From Gonapodya prolifera JEL478 (Eukaryota; Monoblepharomycota; Monoblepharidomycetes; Monoblepharidales; Gonapodyaceae): a stretch of 64,000 nucleotides of DNA. Under the pieces are notes generated by a model. The model did no database searches and was not told the origin of the DNA. It saw only the letters and a program-made list of their open reading frames with translations. The translations under genes and the position numbers were made by a program. Shown in pieces: positions 21,883 to 32,993 of this stretch. The stretch lies in assembly GCA_001574975.1 (NCBI GenBank), contig KQ965731.1, positions 682,001 to 746,000 of the forward strand. Direction: 5' to 3'. How positions within the stretch are numbered: the stretch's first letter is position 1; each line of letters begins with the position of its first letter.

Positions 21883-24610
21883 ATGACCGTGGACGAATAT
21901 GACGTGAGTCTGTCTGCCCATTTCATTGTCTGTCGAACATCAGTAACCTTCCCAATCTTTCAGTTCATCGTGGTCGGGGCTGGTAGTGCAGGCGCTCCCG
22001 TGGCTGCGCGTCTCAGTGAGAATCCTAATGCCAAAGTTCTCTTGCTGGAGGCAGGGTGAGTTGATGAGACATCTTGTGTTGGATCCCTATTTCTGACTTG
22101 CTTGAAGTCTCGAAAACCCAGGAAACGTCGGAGCCATCCGTTCTGGATGGAGGTTGTTTGAATTGCAGCTTTCGGAGTGGGATTGGAAGTTTAAGGTTCG
22201 TCTTGAGAAACGACAACGCCGATCCTATTTTTCGACCCTTTTCGCCACTTTAGACCACACCACAAGCGACACAGGCAGAAACTGGTGGCAGAGTCATGAA
22301 TTGGCCTCGTGGATACGTTGTTGGTGGCAGTTCAGTTCTCAACGCCATTTTGTGTAGGTGTTGGATCCACAATTTTGCCGTGACTGTCAATCCATTCTCT
22401 CTCCCCCAAAGATGTGCGCTGCAGTCCAAAGGATTACGATGAATGGGAGAGTGTTCACGGCTGCACTGGATGGTCTCACAAGGGTGTGTAAACAATGTTC
22501 GCGCGGCCACTTGAAACCCAAAATCACACTCATCTCTCTGTTCCGCACTGCCACTTGGAACTTAAAATCACACTCTTCTTCTCTGTTCCTCACTGCCACT
22601 TGGAACCCAAAATCACACTCAACTTCTCTGTTCCATAGACGTTCTGCCCTACTTCATGCGCAGCGAAGGCATGACCCCCCGCAAAGTTGACTCAACTGTC
22701 GACCCCAAGTACCACAACTTCGATGGACCCTATCGAGTAACGGAATTAGGACCTGAACATGTTAACCCGTTCGCCGTGGACTTTGTGGAGAGTGCTGTGA
22801 ACCACGGATTGAAGCGCAACCCGGACTACAATGCCGCAGAGCAGCAGGGCGTGTTCCACCCCCACATCTCTACCGACAGAGGTGTCAGATGTGACACTTT
22901 TACGGTGAGTTTCGGGCGCTGTGGGCTGGATGAATATCGTTTGAGACTGAAGTTGATTGTCCCCCCGGATGAAAACAGGCCTACATCAAGAATACCAAAG
23001 CCGATCAACGACCAAACCTTGTCGTCCAAGCCAACACGTTTGTCCAGAAAGTCGTGTTTGTGAGTTGCGCCATCGCTCTGTTCACGCTACGGCAGCGATA
23101 CTCACGAGAGCTTTTTGATCACTAGGACGGCAACAAGAAGGCCACGGGCGTCATTGTGCGCCGCGGAAAGTCTCTCGATGAGGCGCGGAAGGCGCCCGAG
23201 GAGTTCATCCGGTGCAAGAGGGAAGTCGTTCTCTCGGTGAGTTCCTTGGACGCAACTTCACCCAAGTCGGAACCGGTTGCCAACATTGGTTGTCACGCAC
23301 GCAGGGTGGAGCGATCGGTTCGCCATGGATTCTCATGAACAGCGGTGTGGGGCCCAAGCAACACCTTGCGGAAGTTGGCATTCCGTGCATCGAGGACCTT
23401 CCGGTGGGCCAGAACCTCAAGGTGGGTTGGTGATTGGTGGGAGAAAGGGAGTCCCTTCGAAGCCCATTGTGCTCCGACTTCAGGACCACCTCTACACATG
23501 CGTCCTGTACAAAACCAAAGATGGAGTGAGTGTGTTGTGCTCTCCGAGCCGCGAGACATGAAAACTTAACATTTTCAAAAAAAAAAAAACAGGAACACGA
23601 CCAAAAGCCCGTGGGACTTGCAGAGTACATTGCAGGCATTGAGCAGCACGACAAGGATGGAACGGGCGCAATCTCTACGGCATTGCTGGAAGCATTGGCG
23701 TTCTGGAGTTCTGGCGTGGAGCCCAAAACGCGCACGGATCTCGAAATCCACTTTTCGGCATCCTTTGCGGGCAACAACCCATTCTTCTTGGCGGGCACCG
23801 GGCTCAAATCGTGGGACCCCGAGAACCAGATCCCGTACGGCGTGTCACCCCTCCCGACCCTGTGCAACCCCAAGAGTGTCGGCGAGATCAAGCTGGCATC
23901 CAACGACCCCTTCGAGCACCCCATTATTGACCCGCGTTACCTCACACACGAAGATGACTGGGAGATCTTGCGTCGCGGAATCAGGGTGAGGCTTTTTCGC
24001 CGATTACGACATATAGGAGCTTTTATTGACTGCACCCCAGACGGCGCGAGAAATCATGAAGAAGGATCCTATTGCCAGCAAGGTTGTGGGAGAAGTTCGC
24101 TTGCCAACAGTCGATGAGAAGGTGGACATGGAGTCCGATGAGTACATCAACGCCATCATCCGAGAGTAAGGGGTTTTGCTCGTCGCGCAGTTCAGACCCA
24201 ATTCACTGACATCCTGTGATGTGATTGTTCTTTGCTTTCGATTACAGCACATCGACCACTGTATACGTAAGTAGCTCTTGTCACGGGATCGTGCAGAACT
24301 CCATCCTCACGTTTTCGTACTTTGTGCAGCACCCAACGACAACATGCCGCATGGGACCAGACGGCGACGCCAACTCGGTTGTTGACTTACACCTTCGCGT
24401 GCGAGGTGTCAAGGGGCTTCGCGTGATTGATGCTTCCATCATGCCGGAACTGGTCAGTGGAAACACGAACGCGCCGTCGATTATGATTGGCGAGAAGGTG
24501 AGCATGAGAGGGTGGACAGCTGTGGTTGGTTATTTCAGTGACTCACACTGTCACATGAGCAGGGCGCCGCTCACATTTTGGAGGACCACCCGGATTTGTA
24601 CGCTCACTAA
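21883..24610 (+). CDS. GMC (glucose-methanol-choline) oxidoreductase
   Basis: Fifteen exons, from 21883..21903, 21964..22055, 22108..22195, 22254..22353, 22412..22483, 22639..22904, 22979..23059, 23126..23236, 23305..23421, 23484..23525, 23593..23985, 24041..24165, 24248..24266, 24330..24497 to 24563..24610. FAD binding is shown by [19 protein letters not shown] and an ADP-ribose Glu in LLLEAG; then [19 protein letters not shown], the signature [17 protein letters not shown], and the catalytic region HPTTTCRMG with [12 protein letters not shown]. The start MTVDEYD lacks a signal peptide, so an intracellular alcohol, choline or aldehyde oxidase or dehydrogenase is likely rather than a secreted aryl-alcohol oxidase. 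The substrate is not readable. A relic of exon 6 lies just downstream. Confidence 0.93.
22506..22638 (+). repeat. Three tandem 44-45 bp repeats filling GMC intron 5
   Basis: Units at 22506-22549, 22550-22594 and 22595-22638 share GCCACTTGGAACCC, then AAAATCACACTC and CTTCTCTGTTCC. The last unit ends in CCATAG, the acceptor used for exon 6, while the first two end in CGCACT and CTCACT. The intron appears to have grown by duplication of its own 3' end. Confidence 0.85.
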
Positions 24611-24758
24611 GTTTTGAAGTATGTCGGAGATGTCAGACAAGTCAGGTGCTAAGACTGTAGCTGTAACAACGTGTTAAATATTTACCTTGCCATGATATTT
24701 ACCTAGCCATGAACACTACTTCTTGGAGCTCAGCATCACATGTATCTGCTCCTTTCCA

Positions 24759-24945
24759 GACGTTCTGCCCCACTTCATGCTGATGGGCAGCGAAGGCATG
24801 ACCCCCCCGCTAGGGCTAGGCAAATCGACTCACGGTGGACCACAACTTCGACAGCCCTACCGCGTCACGGAGCTCGGAAATGGGGAGGGCCAAAAATGGA
24901 GTGCTGTGAAGCAGGGGCTGAAGCGCAAATCGGGCTTGCTTGTAA
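24759..24945 (+). pseudogene. Decayed copy of GMC exon 6
   Basis: The stretch starts with an acceptor-like CCAG and repeats exon 6 of the upstream GMC gene: ACGTTCTGCCCCACTTCATG, then GGCAGCGAAGGCATGACCCC, a shortened middle, ACCACAACTTCGA, CCCTACCGCGTCACGGAGCT and finally GTGCTGTGAAGC with GGGGCTGAAGCGCAA. Several deletions break it and no other GMC exon is found around it. It is most simply a remnant of a second, tandem GMC gene. It lies between the GMC stop and the next gene, on the same strand. Confidence 0.82.
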
Positions 24946-25031
24946 TTCAGCTCCTGCGGTCAGCAATGGGGTATCCGTCCGCAGCCGAGTAGCTTTCTCT
25001 TTCCGCCAATCACACAATCCCGCTCTCCGCA

Positions 25032-26915
25032 ATGCCGAGCACATCGGCACCCGCGTCGCGCAAGAGATCGCTATCAACACCTGCGTCTAAGACCACGGCG
25101 GTCCCCCCAGCAAAGCGAGCTCGCACGGCAAAGGACACGAAGGACACGAAACCGGCTGCTCCCGTGGTGGGAAAGGAGAGAAAGGCATCCGTGGACGAAA
25201 AGGGCAAAGATGAAAAGAAAGCTAAACCTGTGCCGAAGGCAGCACCTGCAAAGGTGACGGAAAAGGCGGAGACGGGTGGGAACAAGAAGGCTGCACCTTC
25301 CAAGATGGCAGCCGCGCCTGCGAAAGCAGCGGCGCCAGCGAAGAAGGGCAAGGCGAAGGTGCAAGAACCGGAAGTCGAGTCGGAGAGCGAGCAGGAGGAA
25401 TCCTTCGTGGCACTGGGAGGGGACGACTCCGACGGCGAAAATTCTGTGGACTTTGAGAACGAGGTGCTCGTGACGGGTCACACCGACAGCGAGTCGGACG
25501 AGCCCAAGGAGGAAGAAAAGGCGCCCAAGAAGAAGGCGGGCGCAGAGCAGGCGAAATCTTCCGCAAAACCCAAGTCCTCCAAACGCACCACCACTCCCTC
25601 CCAATCCGAATCCCGCGCTGAGGACGATACCGACCCCTTCTCATCCAACAAACAAGCCATTGCCCTTCGACCTGAGGATGACAAGAAACTCAGGGATGCC
25701 ATTGCCAAGAGCAAGGTGTGTAGGTCAACAAAGGGGTGGAGAAGACCCAGCGCCGTCCTCAGTAGAATGGTCGCAAGACTTTGCGGGATCGAGTGGAACT
25801 CCGTTGTGCTGCCAAACCTGGCTTTTTGGAAGTCTTTCCGTGGAACGAACGATTGGGGATGGACCGGTTGAATTTTTATTAAACAATGACTGGGAATGGA
25901 ACCGAGTGATTAGTGATGGAATTGCAGGATTGCACTCGGTGATTCTGTAACCACGTTGCATTTCCCTGCGAACGGCCACACGTCTTGTCGAATCATCCCC
26001 GCAACCGACTGACGCCGTCCTTTTCTCCGCAAGCCCTCCGCCGTCGCCCTCACTACCACAAGCGAAAAATCCACCCCCACGGTGGTCTACCTGGGACGCA
26101 TACCGCACGGGTTCTACGAAACCGAGATCCGCTCGTACTTTGAGCAGTTTGGAGATGTCCGGAGAATAAAGGTGGCGCGGAATAAGAAGGTGCGTCTTCG
26201 ATGGTGGGAACGCGGATGCGTGCAAGACGTGGACACGAGGAGAGAGATCCTACGCTGTTACCGAGATACGCAATGGAAAGAAGGAGTTGTTGTTGTCGTT
26301 ACATTGCCTCACCTCGCCTCGCTTTGGAATACTTTCCGCCACACTAGACCGCGCGCTCCAAGCACTACGCCTTCCTCGAATTTCCCCACCTGGCCGTCGC
26401 CGAAGCCGTCGTCAGCACGATGCACAACTACCTCTTGTCGGGGCACCTCCTGCAGTGCCGCATCATTCCGGGCGACAAGGTCCACCCCGACACATTTCGC
26501 GGAGTTGGGCGCGGGGTGGGCAAGACGTTCCGCGAGGTGCCCTGGCAGCGGCTCGAGAAGGCTAGGCGCAAGGAGGCAGAGGAGAAGACGGGCGCCGCTA
26601 TGCGCAAGAGGGTCAAGGGGCTCCTGAAGAAGGAGGAGGCGAGGAAGAAGAAGATTGTGGAGGCGGGGATTGAGTATGAGTTTGATGGTTATGTGAGTGT
26701 CGCTGCGATGGGAGGCGAAGTGCGAATCATGCGCATTGGGATAAGGATGTCTCAATGGACAATGGGGAGTGTATGGTCGAGAATCCAACACTCGTTCCAT
26801 TGATAAACTGTTTTTAATTTTTTTTACGTGGCACCTTATTGACATTCGTGATGAACCATCTTCCCGGTTCTAGGCCGCCGCAGTACCGAAAAAGGCTACT
26901 CACGTCGTGTTCTAA
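25032..26915 (+). CDS. NOP15: Nucleolar RRM protein, NOP15/NIFK-like
   Basis: Four exons: 25032..25715, 26034..26189, 26348..26692 and 26874..26915; introns of 318, 158 and 181 nt. The first 228 residues are Lys/Ala/Ser-rich and acidic, typical of a disordered nucleolar tail, with a TDSESDEPKEEE acidic patch. The RRM begins with TVVYLGRIPHGFYETEI (RNP2), continues FEQFGDVRRIKVARNKK, and after an intron SKHYAFLEFPHLAVAEAV (RNP1), then an LLQCRIIPGDKVHPDTF region. The end IEYEFDGY|AAAVPKK fits the family's closing (D/E)F.GYAA motif. Relatives act in 60S ribosome assembly (ITS2 region of pre-rRNA). The N-terminal tail is much longer than in yeast Nop15, which points towards NIFK-type architecture. 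Confidence 0.88.
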
Positions 26916-27142
26916 TACTAGACGCTTCATTTCTCGGGCTGATAGTACTCCGAGCATAATTGGAAATTGGGGTTGCTGGGCTGCGGTGCAGACGCGTCCC
27001 AGAGAACAGTTTGAATATGTAGATTCCATGCAGACGAATTCGGATACAGACGTTTTACCTGTGGCGCGATCAAATCGATTGTTCTGAAGGTTGAGGTGAC
27101 ATTCATTAAATTAATGCTGTATGGATGTCGGAATTCAGGTTT

Positions 27143-27830
27143 TCAGGGGACGCAGACGAACGAGCTTGGCGTGGGTTCATCAAAATTCACTTCGCAGTGA
27201 CCATCTTTTCTTCGAGACATTTTACCTGGTTCCACAATGAATCTGGGCAAATCTTCGTGATCGGTAGGCCGTCGCAGTTCGGGTAAGGGAAGAGGGACGC
27301 ACCGGTGGGGAACTAAATCTCCCCGTTCCCAATCCAGCAGAACTTCATAGTCTCCTAAGCGCGCAGCCGGAGATTGGGAGATCGTCGGGAATAACGGATC
27401 TTAAATACGATGAGCGATGGTCAACCGGGAACGAAGGATCTTGGTACGTGTGCCTCCACCGAAAATTGCGTACCGCCATGGTGCATCTATGAACCATCTA
27501 CCGTGGCAGGCAACTCCCCCACACATACGCCAGTCGTCAATTCGAACCATCAAACGCCGCAGAACACTCAATATCTTGTGAGTCGCACTTGGTCCCTCGT
27601 ACCGCCACGGCCTCAATATAACGGTATACATCACCTTACCAGCAGAACCGATCAACCACTTGCCCTGATACCCCGAAGCGCGACGCTGGCGGACTCCGAC
27701 ACGTCAAAAGCCCGGAGCAACTGGATCGGCTCGCCAGGCCATATTGGCACTTCTTTGACGAAACGCCGGATTCCACACTGCAACCCCAAGCACATATAAC
27801 AAATTGATAAACGGATTTCGCACGAGCTTC
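27143..27830 (-). CDS. Unresolved multi-exon gene of unknown function
   Basis: The best-supported piece is the last exon 27399..27143, open for about 84 codons and clearly protein-like (ARLGDYEVLLDWERGDLVPH, PLPLPELRRPTDHEDLPRFI), ending in a TGA at 27145-27143. It joins in phase to an upstream exon ending at 27460 (APWRYAIF) across a 60-nt GT-AG intron. Further upstream, one frame reads RRFVKEVPIWPGEPIQLLRA then FDVSESASVALRGI after an acceptor TTGCAG. I could not fix the exon chain or the start. No family is recognised. Similar WRYEG and WRYAIF stretches may be short internal repeats. Confidence 0.4.
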
Positions 27831-27944
27831 CAAAAGAAGTAGATCCGGTGGCTCTTTGAATTATAAACCATATTTAGACATCAGTACAAAAGAACGTATA
27901 AATCAGTGACATGTAGAAAAGGTTACACCAGCGGAGAGAGCAAT

Positions 27945-28686
27945 CTATTTCTCCGTACTGCCCAGCGCCTTCAAGGCCTCGATATAATCACACATATCTC
28001 CCGCGTGAGCGGCAATTTTGCTCCACCGGACAATTCCAGATTGGTCAATCACGAAACCGCCAGAATTTTGCCACCGCCAGCTCCCACTTCCGGTCTCGGT
28101 GTTCACGATCCCTTCGTTCTTCAGGTTCGTGATGGGTTTCACGATTTCGTTCGTGAACAAGCCCGACCATGGCAGTATTCCCACCCCAAAGGACGCCTGT
28201 ACGTGAAAAAGTGTGCTTTACCAGGTTGGAGCAACCACGTGCTTCTGAACATGTACGTACATAAACGTTCCGCTCGGGATCGGATATCAACTTGACATCA
28301 GGCACGAGCTTCGGGCCGCTAATGCAACGTTGCGGATCACATTTGCATACGAACTTTGTTTCTTAGGGGCATCTCACAGACACTCACCCAATCCTGTCCC
28401 ACCAAGCTTTCGTCTCGGCATCAGCGGAATGTTGCACCACCACAACCTGCACCCCGGGTCGTTGCTTGACGACCTCTCCGAGCAGGCGGATCTCCTTTTC
28501 CGCGAATGGGCAACCGCAGTGCCGAACAAAGGCGACGACTGTTCCTTGTGAGTTGCCATATTCCACGCCGGAAGGCAGGGACGGCGCTGGTGATCCGACG
28601 GCCGGCGCGGGGGAGACGGAAGGTGACGATCGAGGCAGCAGTGATGCGATGTCGGCGAGAAACGATGCCATTTGGTGCGCGATCAA
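27945..28686 (-). CDS. AhpC/TSA-type antioxidant protein (PRXL2/AAED1-like)
   Basis: Exons 28686..28388, 28318..28261 and 28196..27945; introns of 69 and 64 nt. The strand-helix TVVAFVRHCGCPFAEKEIRLL carries the peroxiredoxin-like site GCPF with a single Cys (cysteine at the first position, Ala in place of the second), as in the AhpC-TSA_2 family. VVVVQHSADAETKAWWDRI, KLISDPERNVYASFGVGI and WQNSGGFVIDQSGIVRWSKI follow in the family's order. Such proteins are thiol-dependent antioxidant or redox-signalling enzymes of the cytosol. A second start, MASFLADI at 28671, fits the family better than the first methionine. The protein is about 198-203 residues, normal for the family. Confidence 0.87.
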
Positions 28687-28976
28687 ATGTGTGGTTTAGG
28701 AATGGTGAGCTAAAACTGATTTCGGCGTAATCGGCTTTGAAAGTGTGACGAAATGCTTTCAAAATTACAGTATATGGATGAATAAGGACCAGCTATTGCT
28801 AGAATATCGCATCGCCCACAGACAGACAGAGAAAACCTTGCGAACATGCGTGGGTCAACAAACTGACACATCCCATCCCAGTCCGTGTCCGTTCGCCACT
28901 GCACCATGGCACCTGCGCCGAGTGATGAGTCCCATATCGCAACGTAGGAACGCGCAGCTCAAGTCACGAAAGCGAA

Positions 28977-29831
28977 CTACCATTTCACAACGTCCGGGTG
29001 TGTCTTGTAGGCCTGGTACGCCTCCCAGTTGAAAAATGATATCTCTGTTTCGTGGCCTGATGGCGGAGAAGGGGGGTCGGAGAAGAGAGGGTGAATGAGA
29101 CGTGCAATGGAGTGTGACGAAAGCTTCCTGGACAGCGGCAAAGCCACGATTCGACTGTCCCTACAGAGTGTCATCCTCGGTTGGCGAGCGAGTGGGTCAT
29201 TTCCTGACTCCCAGCTCCTTTGAAGTGGCCTCTCAGGGTGCCACATTGCACGTGCCCCGTTGTTTGGGGATTGAAACACCTTTGTAGGTACTCACCAACA
29301 CCGCATTCGACCAGTTTGCGTCCCTCGTCAGATAACGTAAATTCGTCATCCTGGCCCACATTAAGCACCAGGTTCGACGACTGATGGAACATGAAATGCG
29401 AGATGGCACGAAAACGAAAAGGGCAGACTGTAAGAATCACTCTCCAAGGTCAACTTGACCCAGCTTACCTTTGTACCTTGAGCCGAAACGTATATCTTAA
29501 GGGTATCCTGGTTGCCGTTCAAATATGGTTTGAATCCGGGAACGGTCTGTATGCCTAGATACAAGTGGGCACGGGATAAGATACTCATTCGTTACAGGAA
29601 CCTCTCGGGTTCCGCGCGCATTAGTGCTGATTCGTATCCGCCATCTCGGTACTTCAATTGTCCACCGACCACTTTTCTCAGCAACTCACGTTCCTTTACA
29701 ATCTCTTTCAGCTTGCCCACAGTCGTGTCGGTAAGATCAACATCTCTGAGAACGAGGCTCTTCACAGTTCTGAACTCGAGACTTTTGATGACACGAACTG
29801 GGGAGTGCCAATCGGGGTTGCAGGACACCAA
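28977..29831 (-). CDS. UPF0538 / C2orf76-family protein
   Basis: Four exons: 29831..29690, 29554..29469, 29380..29296 and 29056..28977, with introns of 135, 88 and 239 nt. The protein matches the small UPF0538 family end to end: VRVIKSLEFRTVKSLVLRDV, TTVGKLKEIVKER, IQTVPGFKPYLNGNQDTLKI, SSNLVLNVGQDDEFTLSDEG and a final ETEISFFNWEAYQAYKTHPD ending VVKW. It is about 130 residues, the family's length. The molecular role of the family is not known; it is a compact cytosolic protein kept from fungi to animals. The last intron is unusually long for this locus. Confidence 0.9.
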
Positions 29832-30046
29832 TTGAAAGATGTTTTCATTTGGCGAGGAGTGGTCAGGCAGTCGTGTCTTGTCTTTTCTTGCAACCTCGCA
29901 TCTCTTAACTCACTTGTGATTGTAGCTTTGTGCGGATCTGCTTCACCCTCGGACCCAGACATTGGAGATAACTGGCGCTGTCTGAAGAAAGTTTACCCGC
30001 CCTTGACCGCAGCCGGTCTTTCACTCTCAACTCTCCACTCTCTCCA

Positions 30047-31162
30047 ATGGAAAGACTGATGACGTCGTTTCAGGCGGCGCTGTCGACCGCCAAAATCATC
30101 GTGATTCTCACCGGTGCAGGAGTGTCGTACGTTTCACTCCCAAGTATTCACATTCACTCCACACTCGTAACGAATCCAATTGTCGGGCCTTCACCGAAGG
30201 GCAGCGAGCGGAATTCCGACTTTCAGGGCAGCTGGGGGCTACTGGCGAACTTATGAGTCCACGTGAGCTCCTGCCACTTTGGTGCTAAGTACGGGGGATC
30301 ATTCTACTGACCCCTCGCCCGGTATGTAAAAGCTCCTTGGCAACACCACAAGCCTTTCGCAAGAATCCTTCGCGCGTCTGGGAGTTTTACCATTACCGGA
30401 GGGATCGTGGGTGGTCGCATTGTCCACGCTCTCTGTCACTACAGCTCACGTGTTCCCACTCGTTCACCCAGTCGTGTCGCAGAAACAGCCTAACCGGGCC
30501 CACTTTGCGCTTGCCGAATTTGAAAAGCTGCGTCCCAACGTGCACCTCATCACGCAGAACGTCGACGGCCTGCACGCCGCTGCCGGGTCGGAGCCCATCG
30601 AAATGCACGGAAGTCTCTTTCACGTGCGGTGCACATCCTGCGGGGACGAGTTCGAAGACCGCACGAACCCCATTTGCGACTCCCTGGCCGGGAAGGGAGC
30701 GCCGGACCCAGACGCGCGTGACGCCGACATCCCCCTTGACCTGCTCCCGCGCCACGAGTTGTGTCAACGCCCTGTCGCGCTGACTTCATCCGAGACTGGA
30801 GAGAAAATCTGTATCGGTGGGCTCCTACGTCCAGCCGTGGTGTGGTTCAACGAGAGTCTCGACCCGCCAGTCATGAACGAGATCCGCGTACTGTTGAACC
30901 GTTGTGATCTCCTGCTTGTCGTGGGCACGAGCGGGATTGTGTATCCGGTGAGCTCACCATTGAATAGACATGTTCGAGCTCGATGGGGATTGAAATTGAA
31001 TGACGACGTCTCGTTCTCTAGGCCGCCGGATTCGCCTCCATTGTCAAATCGAACGGGGGCAAAGTGGCCGAGTTCAATCTCGACCCTTCCGAAGGGGCCG
31101 ACTTCGACTTCGTGGGGCCGTGTGAAGATCTTTTACCTCTTGCACTTGGAGTCAACGTGTGA
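30047..31162 (+). CDS. Sirtuin, SIRT5-type NAD-dependent protein deacylase
   Basis: Five exons: 30047..30126, 30200..30262, 30333..30406, 30472..30947 and 31022..31162. NAD binding: [20 protein letters not shown]. Then [31 protein letters not shown], whose Tyr and Arg (Y-x-x-R of EFYHYRR) are the acyl-carboxylate-binding residues that mark SIRT5 desuccinylases. The catalytic His is in [14 protein letters not shown]. Zinc cysteines begin with CTSCGDEF. The next zinc pair is split by an insertion of about 17 residues (HELC... to ...[10 protein letters not shown]), longer than in human SIRT5. [15 protein letters not shown] and EFNLDPSEG close the Rossmann fold. The expected reaction is removal of succinyl, malonyl or glutaryl groups from lysine, usually in mitochondria; no clear presequence is visible. 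Confidence 0.92.
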
Positions 31163-31359
31163 AGATCTGTTGACAGTTCATCGTGTCGTGCACGTGTTGA
31201 GGACTGAGGCCATACTTTGTCTTGAATCTTTTGTACTCAAAAGTTGGTATTATTATTGACATTTCATGTTATCCTATCAAAATGAAAGCTCTTTTCCAAA
31301 CTGGTTGTCGATTCGCCACCGAAAGCTGAAACGCGTTATTCAAAACGTTTTTTCCCACT

Positions 31360-32787
31360 CTAAGACCTGCTGTTAGCGCCCCTCGAGTGCCATGATTCTC
31401 CACTTGGCGCAAGACCGCGACTACTCTGGCCTCGACCACCTCCACCGCGCCCGCTCCAATTTCCTCGTCCGAACCCACGCCCACCGCTGCTCCCAAAGCT
31501 CCCCTGGCCACGACTATACCCGCCACCGCCACCCCGACCCGCTCCATTCCAGTCAGACTGGTCCGTGATGTTTATGATGACCCCGTTCTCGTCCGTCCGG
31601 ATGTTTTTGTGCTTGTAAGCCCAGCTCGTGTCGCGTCGATGCGGGGCCGCGTCGGGGTGCGTGCGCAGCAGGTCCTCCACCTGGCCACAGACAGAGTGAC
31701 CAGACAAGTTCCTGCGTCGTCCGCAAAAGGGTTCTCATCGAGGAACGTCCTGATGTCGGTGTCGGGTACAGCTCGCTCACTCCCTGCAGCTCTTGCATTC
31801 GATGCAGACCCCGACTTGCGCGCGTCCGCGAGGTACGTGGCGAGTTTGAGGAGCGTGTCGTCGCCTCTCACGTCGTCGTAGCGTTTGTCCGAAACGCTGA
31901 ACACGGGGACCAGCATCCTGTTGCGGGGGTCCAGCTTTTCGACCGACGTGTCGGGAAGTGGGTTGTCGATGATGATGGTGTTGGTCTAGGAGTAGGTGTG
32001 AAAGGGGGCGATTTCGTTTGTTGTGGGAACAGACAGAATCAATGGAGGAGGCAGGAGCTCACCTCGTTGAACTCTGGAAACTTTGCCCACACCTTCTCCA
32101 ACGGCTTGTGGTACTTCTCTTTGACGTTCTCGTCCGGAAGCTCCACGCATTCCTTCTGCGTCCACACAAAGCGGAGCCGGTCACGAAGCCTACTGTGGGG
32201 TAGGACCACGTCGACCAGGGGTAAGGTATTCTTGGCTTTCGCAGCGCTCCATATCGCCACGTAGAGGTTGTCGAACGGGAACTCGAGAAAAACGTCAACG
32301 TAGGCCCGGAGCGTGACAACAAAGTGGTTGACTTTGCAGTCCACGGCAGACGGGTGCGGAGGAGCACTGGGGTCGTCTCTATCCCCAGAGCCGTCGAAGT
32401 TTCGATCCAGAAGAGTGCCGTCGTGATTTAGTATCACCAGCGCTTTGCAGGGCTTCTTTAAGGTCGGCGATACCGAAAGAGACTCAAAAGCCGCCACGAG
32501 CAAGTCATCGGCGGTCTTCGTGCTGGTTTCTTTGGAACGGAGGAGCGAAAAAACGGGAACAACTCGTGATTAAATGTTGGGACACAAATGAATGAAAGGG
32601 ACACAAGCAATTCACCGCTGGTTATCACTGTAGGACTCTCCAATCTTTGATCTCCACGTTTGGGTGAGCGCGCGATACACTCAAACGTCAAATCGCAATG
32701 ATCGCCGTTTGTGTGGAGTTTGGTGTGCAATACCGCGAGCGGTTGAATTGACCTCGGGCGGTAAAACGTCGGTTGCAACCTGTCCAT
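31360..32787 (-). CDS. HAD/FCP1-like phosphatase-fold protein with RGG tail and an altered nucleophile
   Basis: Exons begin at 32787 (MDRLQPTFY), continue with a HAD-like exon about 32547..32062, another 31987 down to about 31730, and a last part 31700..31360. The second exon has KALVILNHDGTLLDRNF; FCP1/SCP phosphatases have DLDGT here, so the nucleophile Asp is Asn. VDVFLEFPFDNLYVAIWSAA and TNTIIIDNPLPDTS fit the later HAD motifs. The tail has RGG/Gly-rich repeats (GRGGGGGYSRGQG), typical of RNA binding. Between the HAD end and the tail the frame changes by one base and I found no canonical intron that restores it, so either a non-obvious intron, an error or a real frameshift is present. The gene is divergent from the F-box gene. 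Confidence 0.6.
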
Positions 32788-32993
32788 ATCTGCACATGCT
32801 ATGATGGTGGGCAAGCTACGACCGTTTCTCTCTCGATTTTCTTTACTAACGATGCGATTTTCGACCTCTACTCGTGGTCGTCGGGCGCACACAGACGCGG
32901 GGTTCCAAACGGGCGCCACCACGCACTGCTCCCAAGCCAGGCGACACCGCGGCCAGCGCAAAGCACGCGCTGGGATCCGCGGCGCAGACGGTC

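Noticed and set aside
25074-25604. Arg/Leu-rich minus-strand frame opposite the NOP15-like gene
   Set aside because: It is the antisense shadow of a Lys/Ala-rich coding exon.
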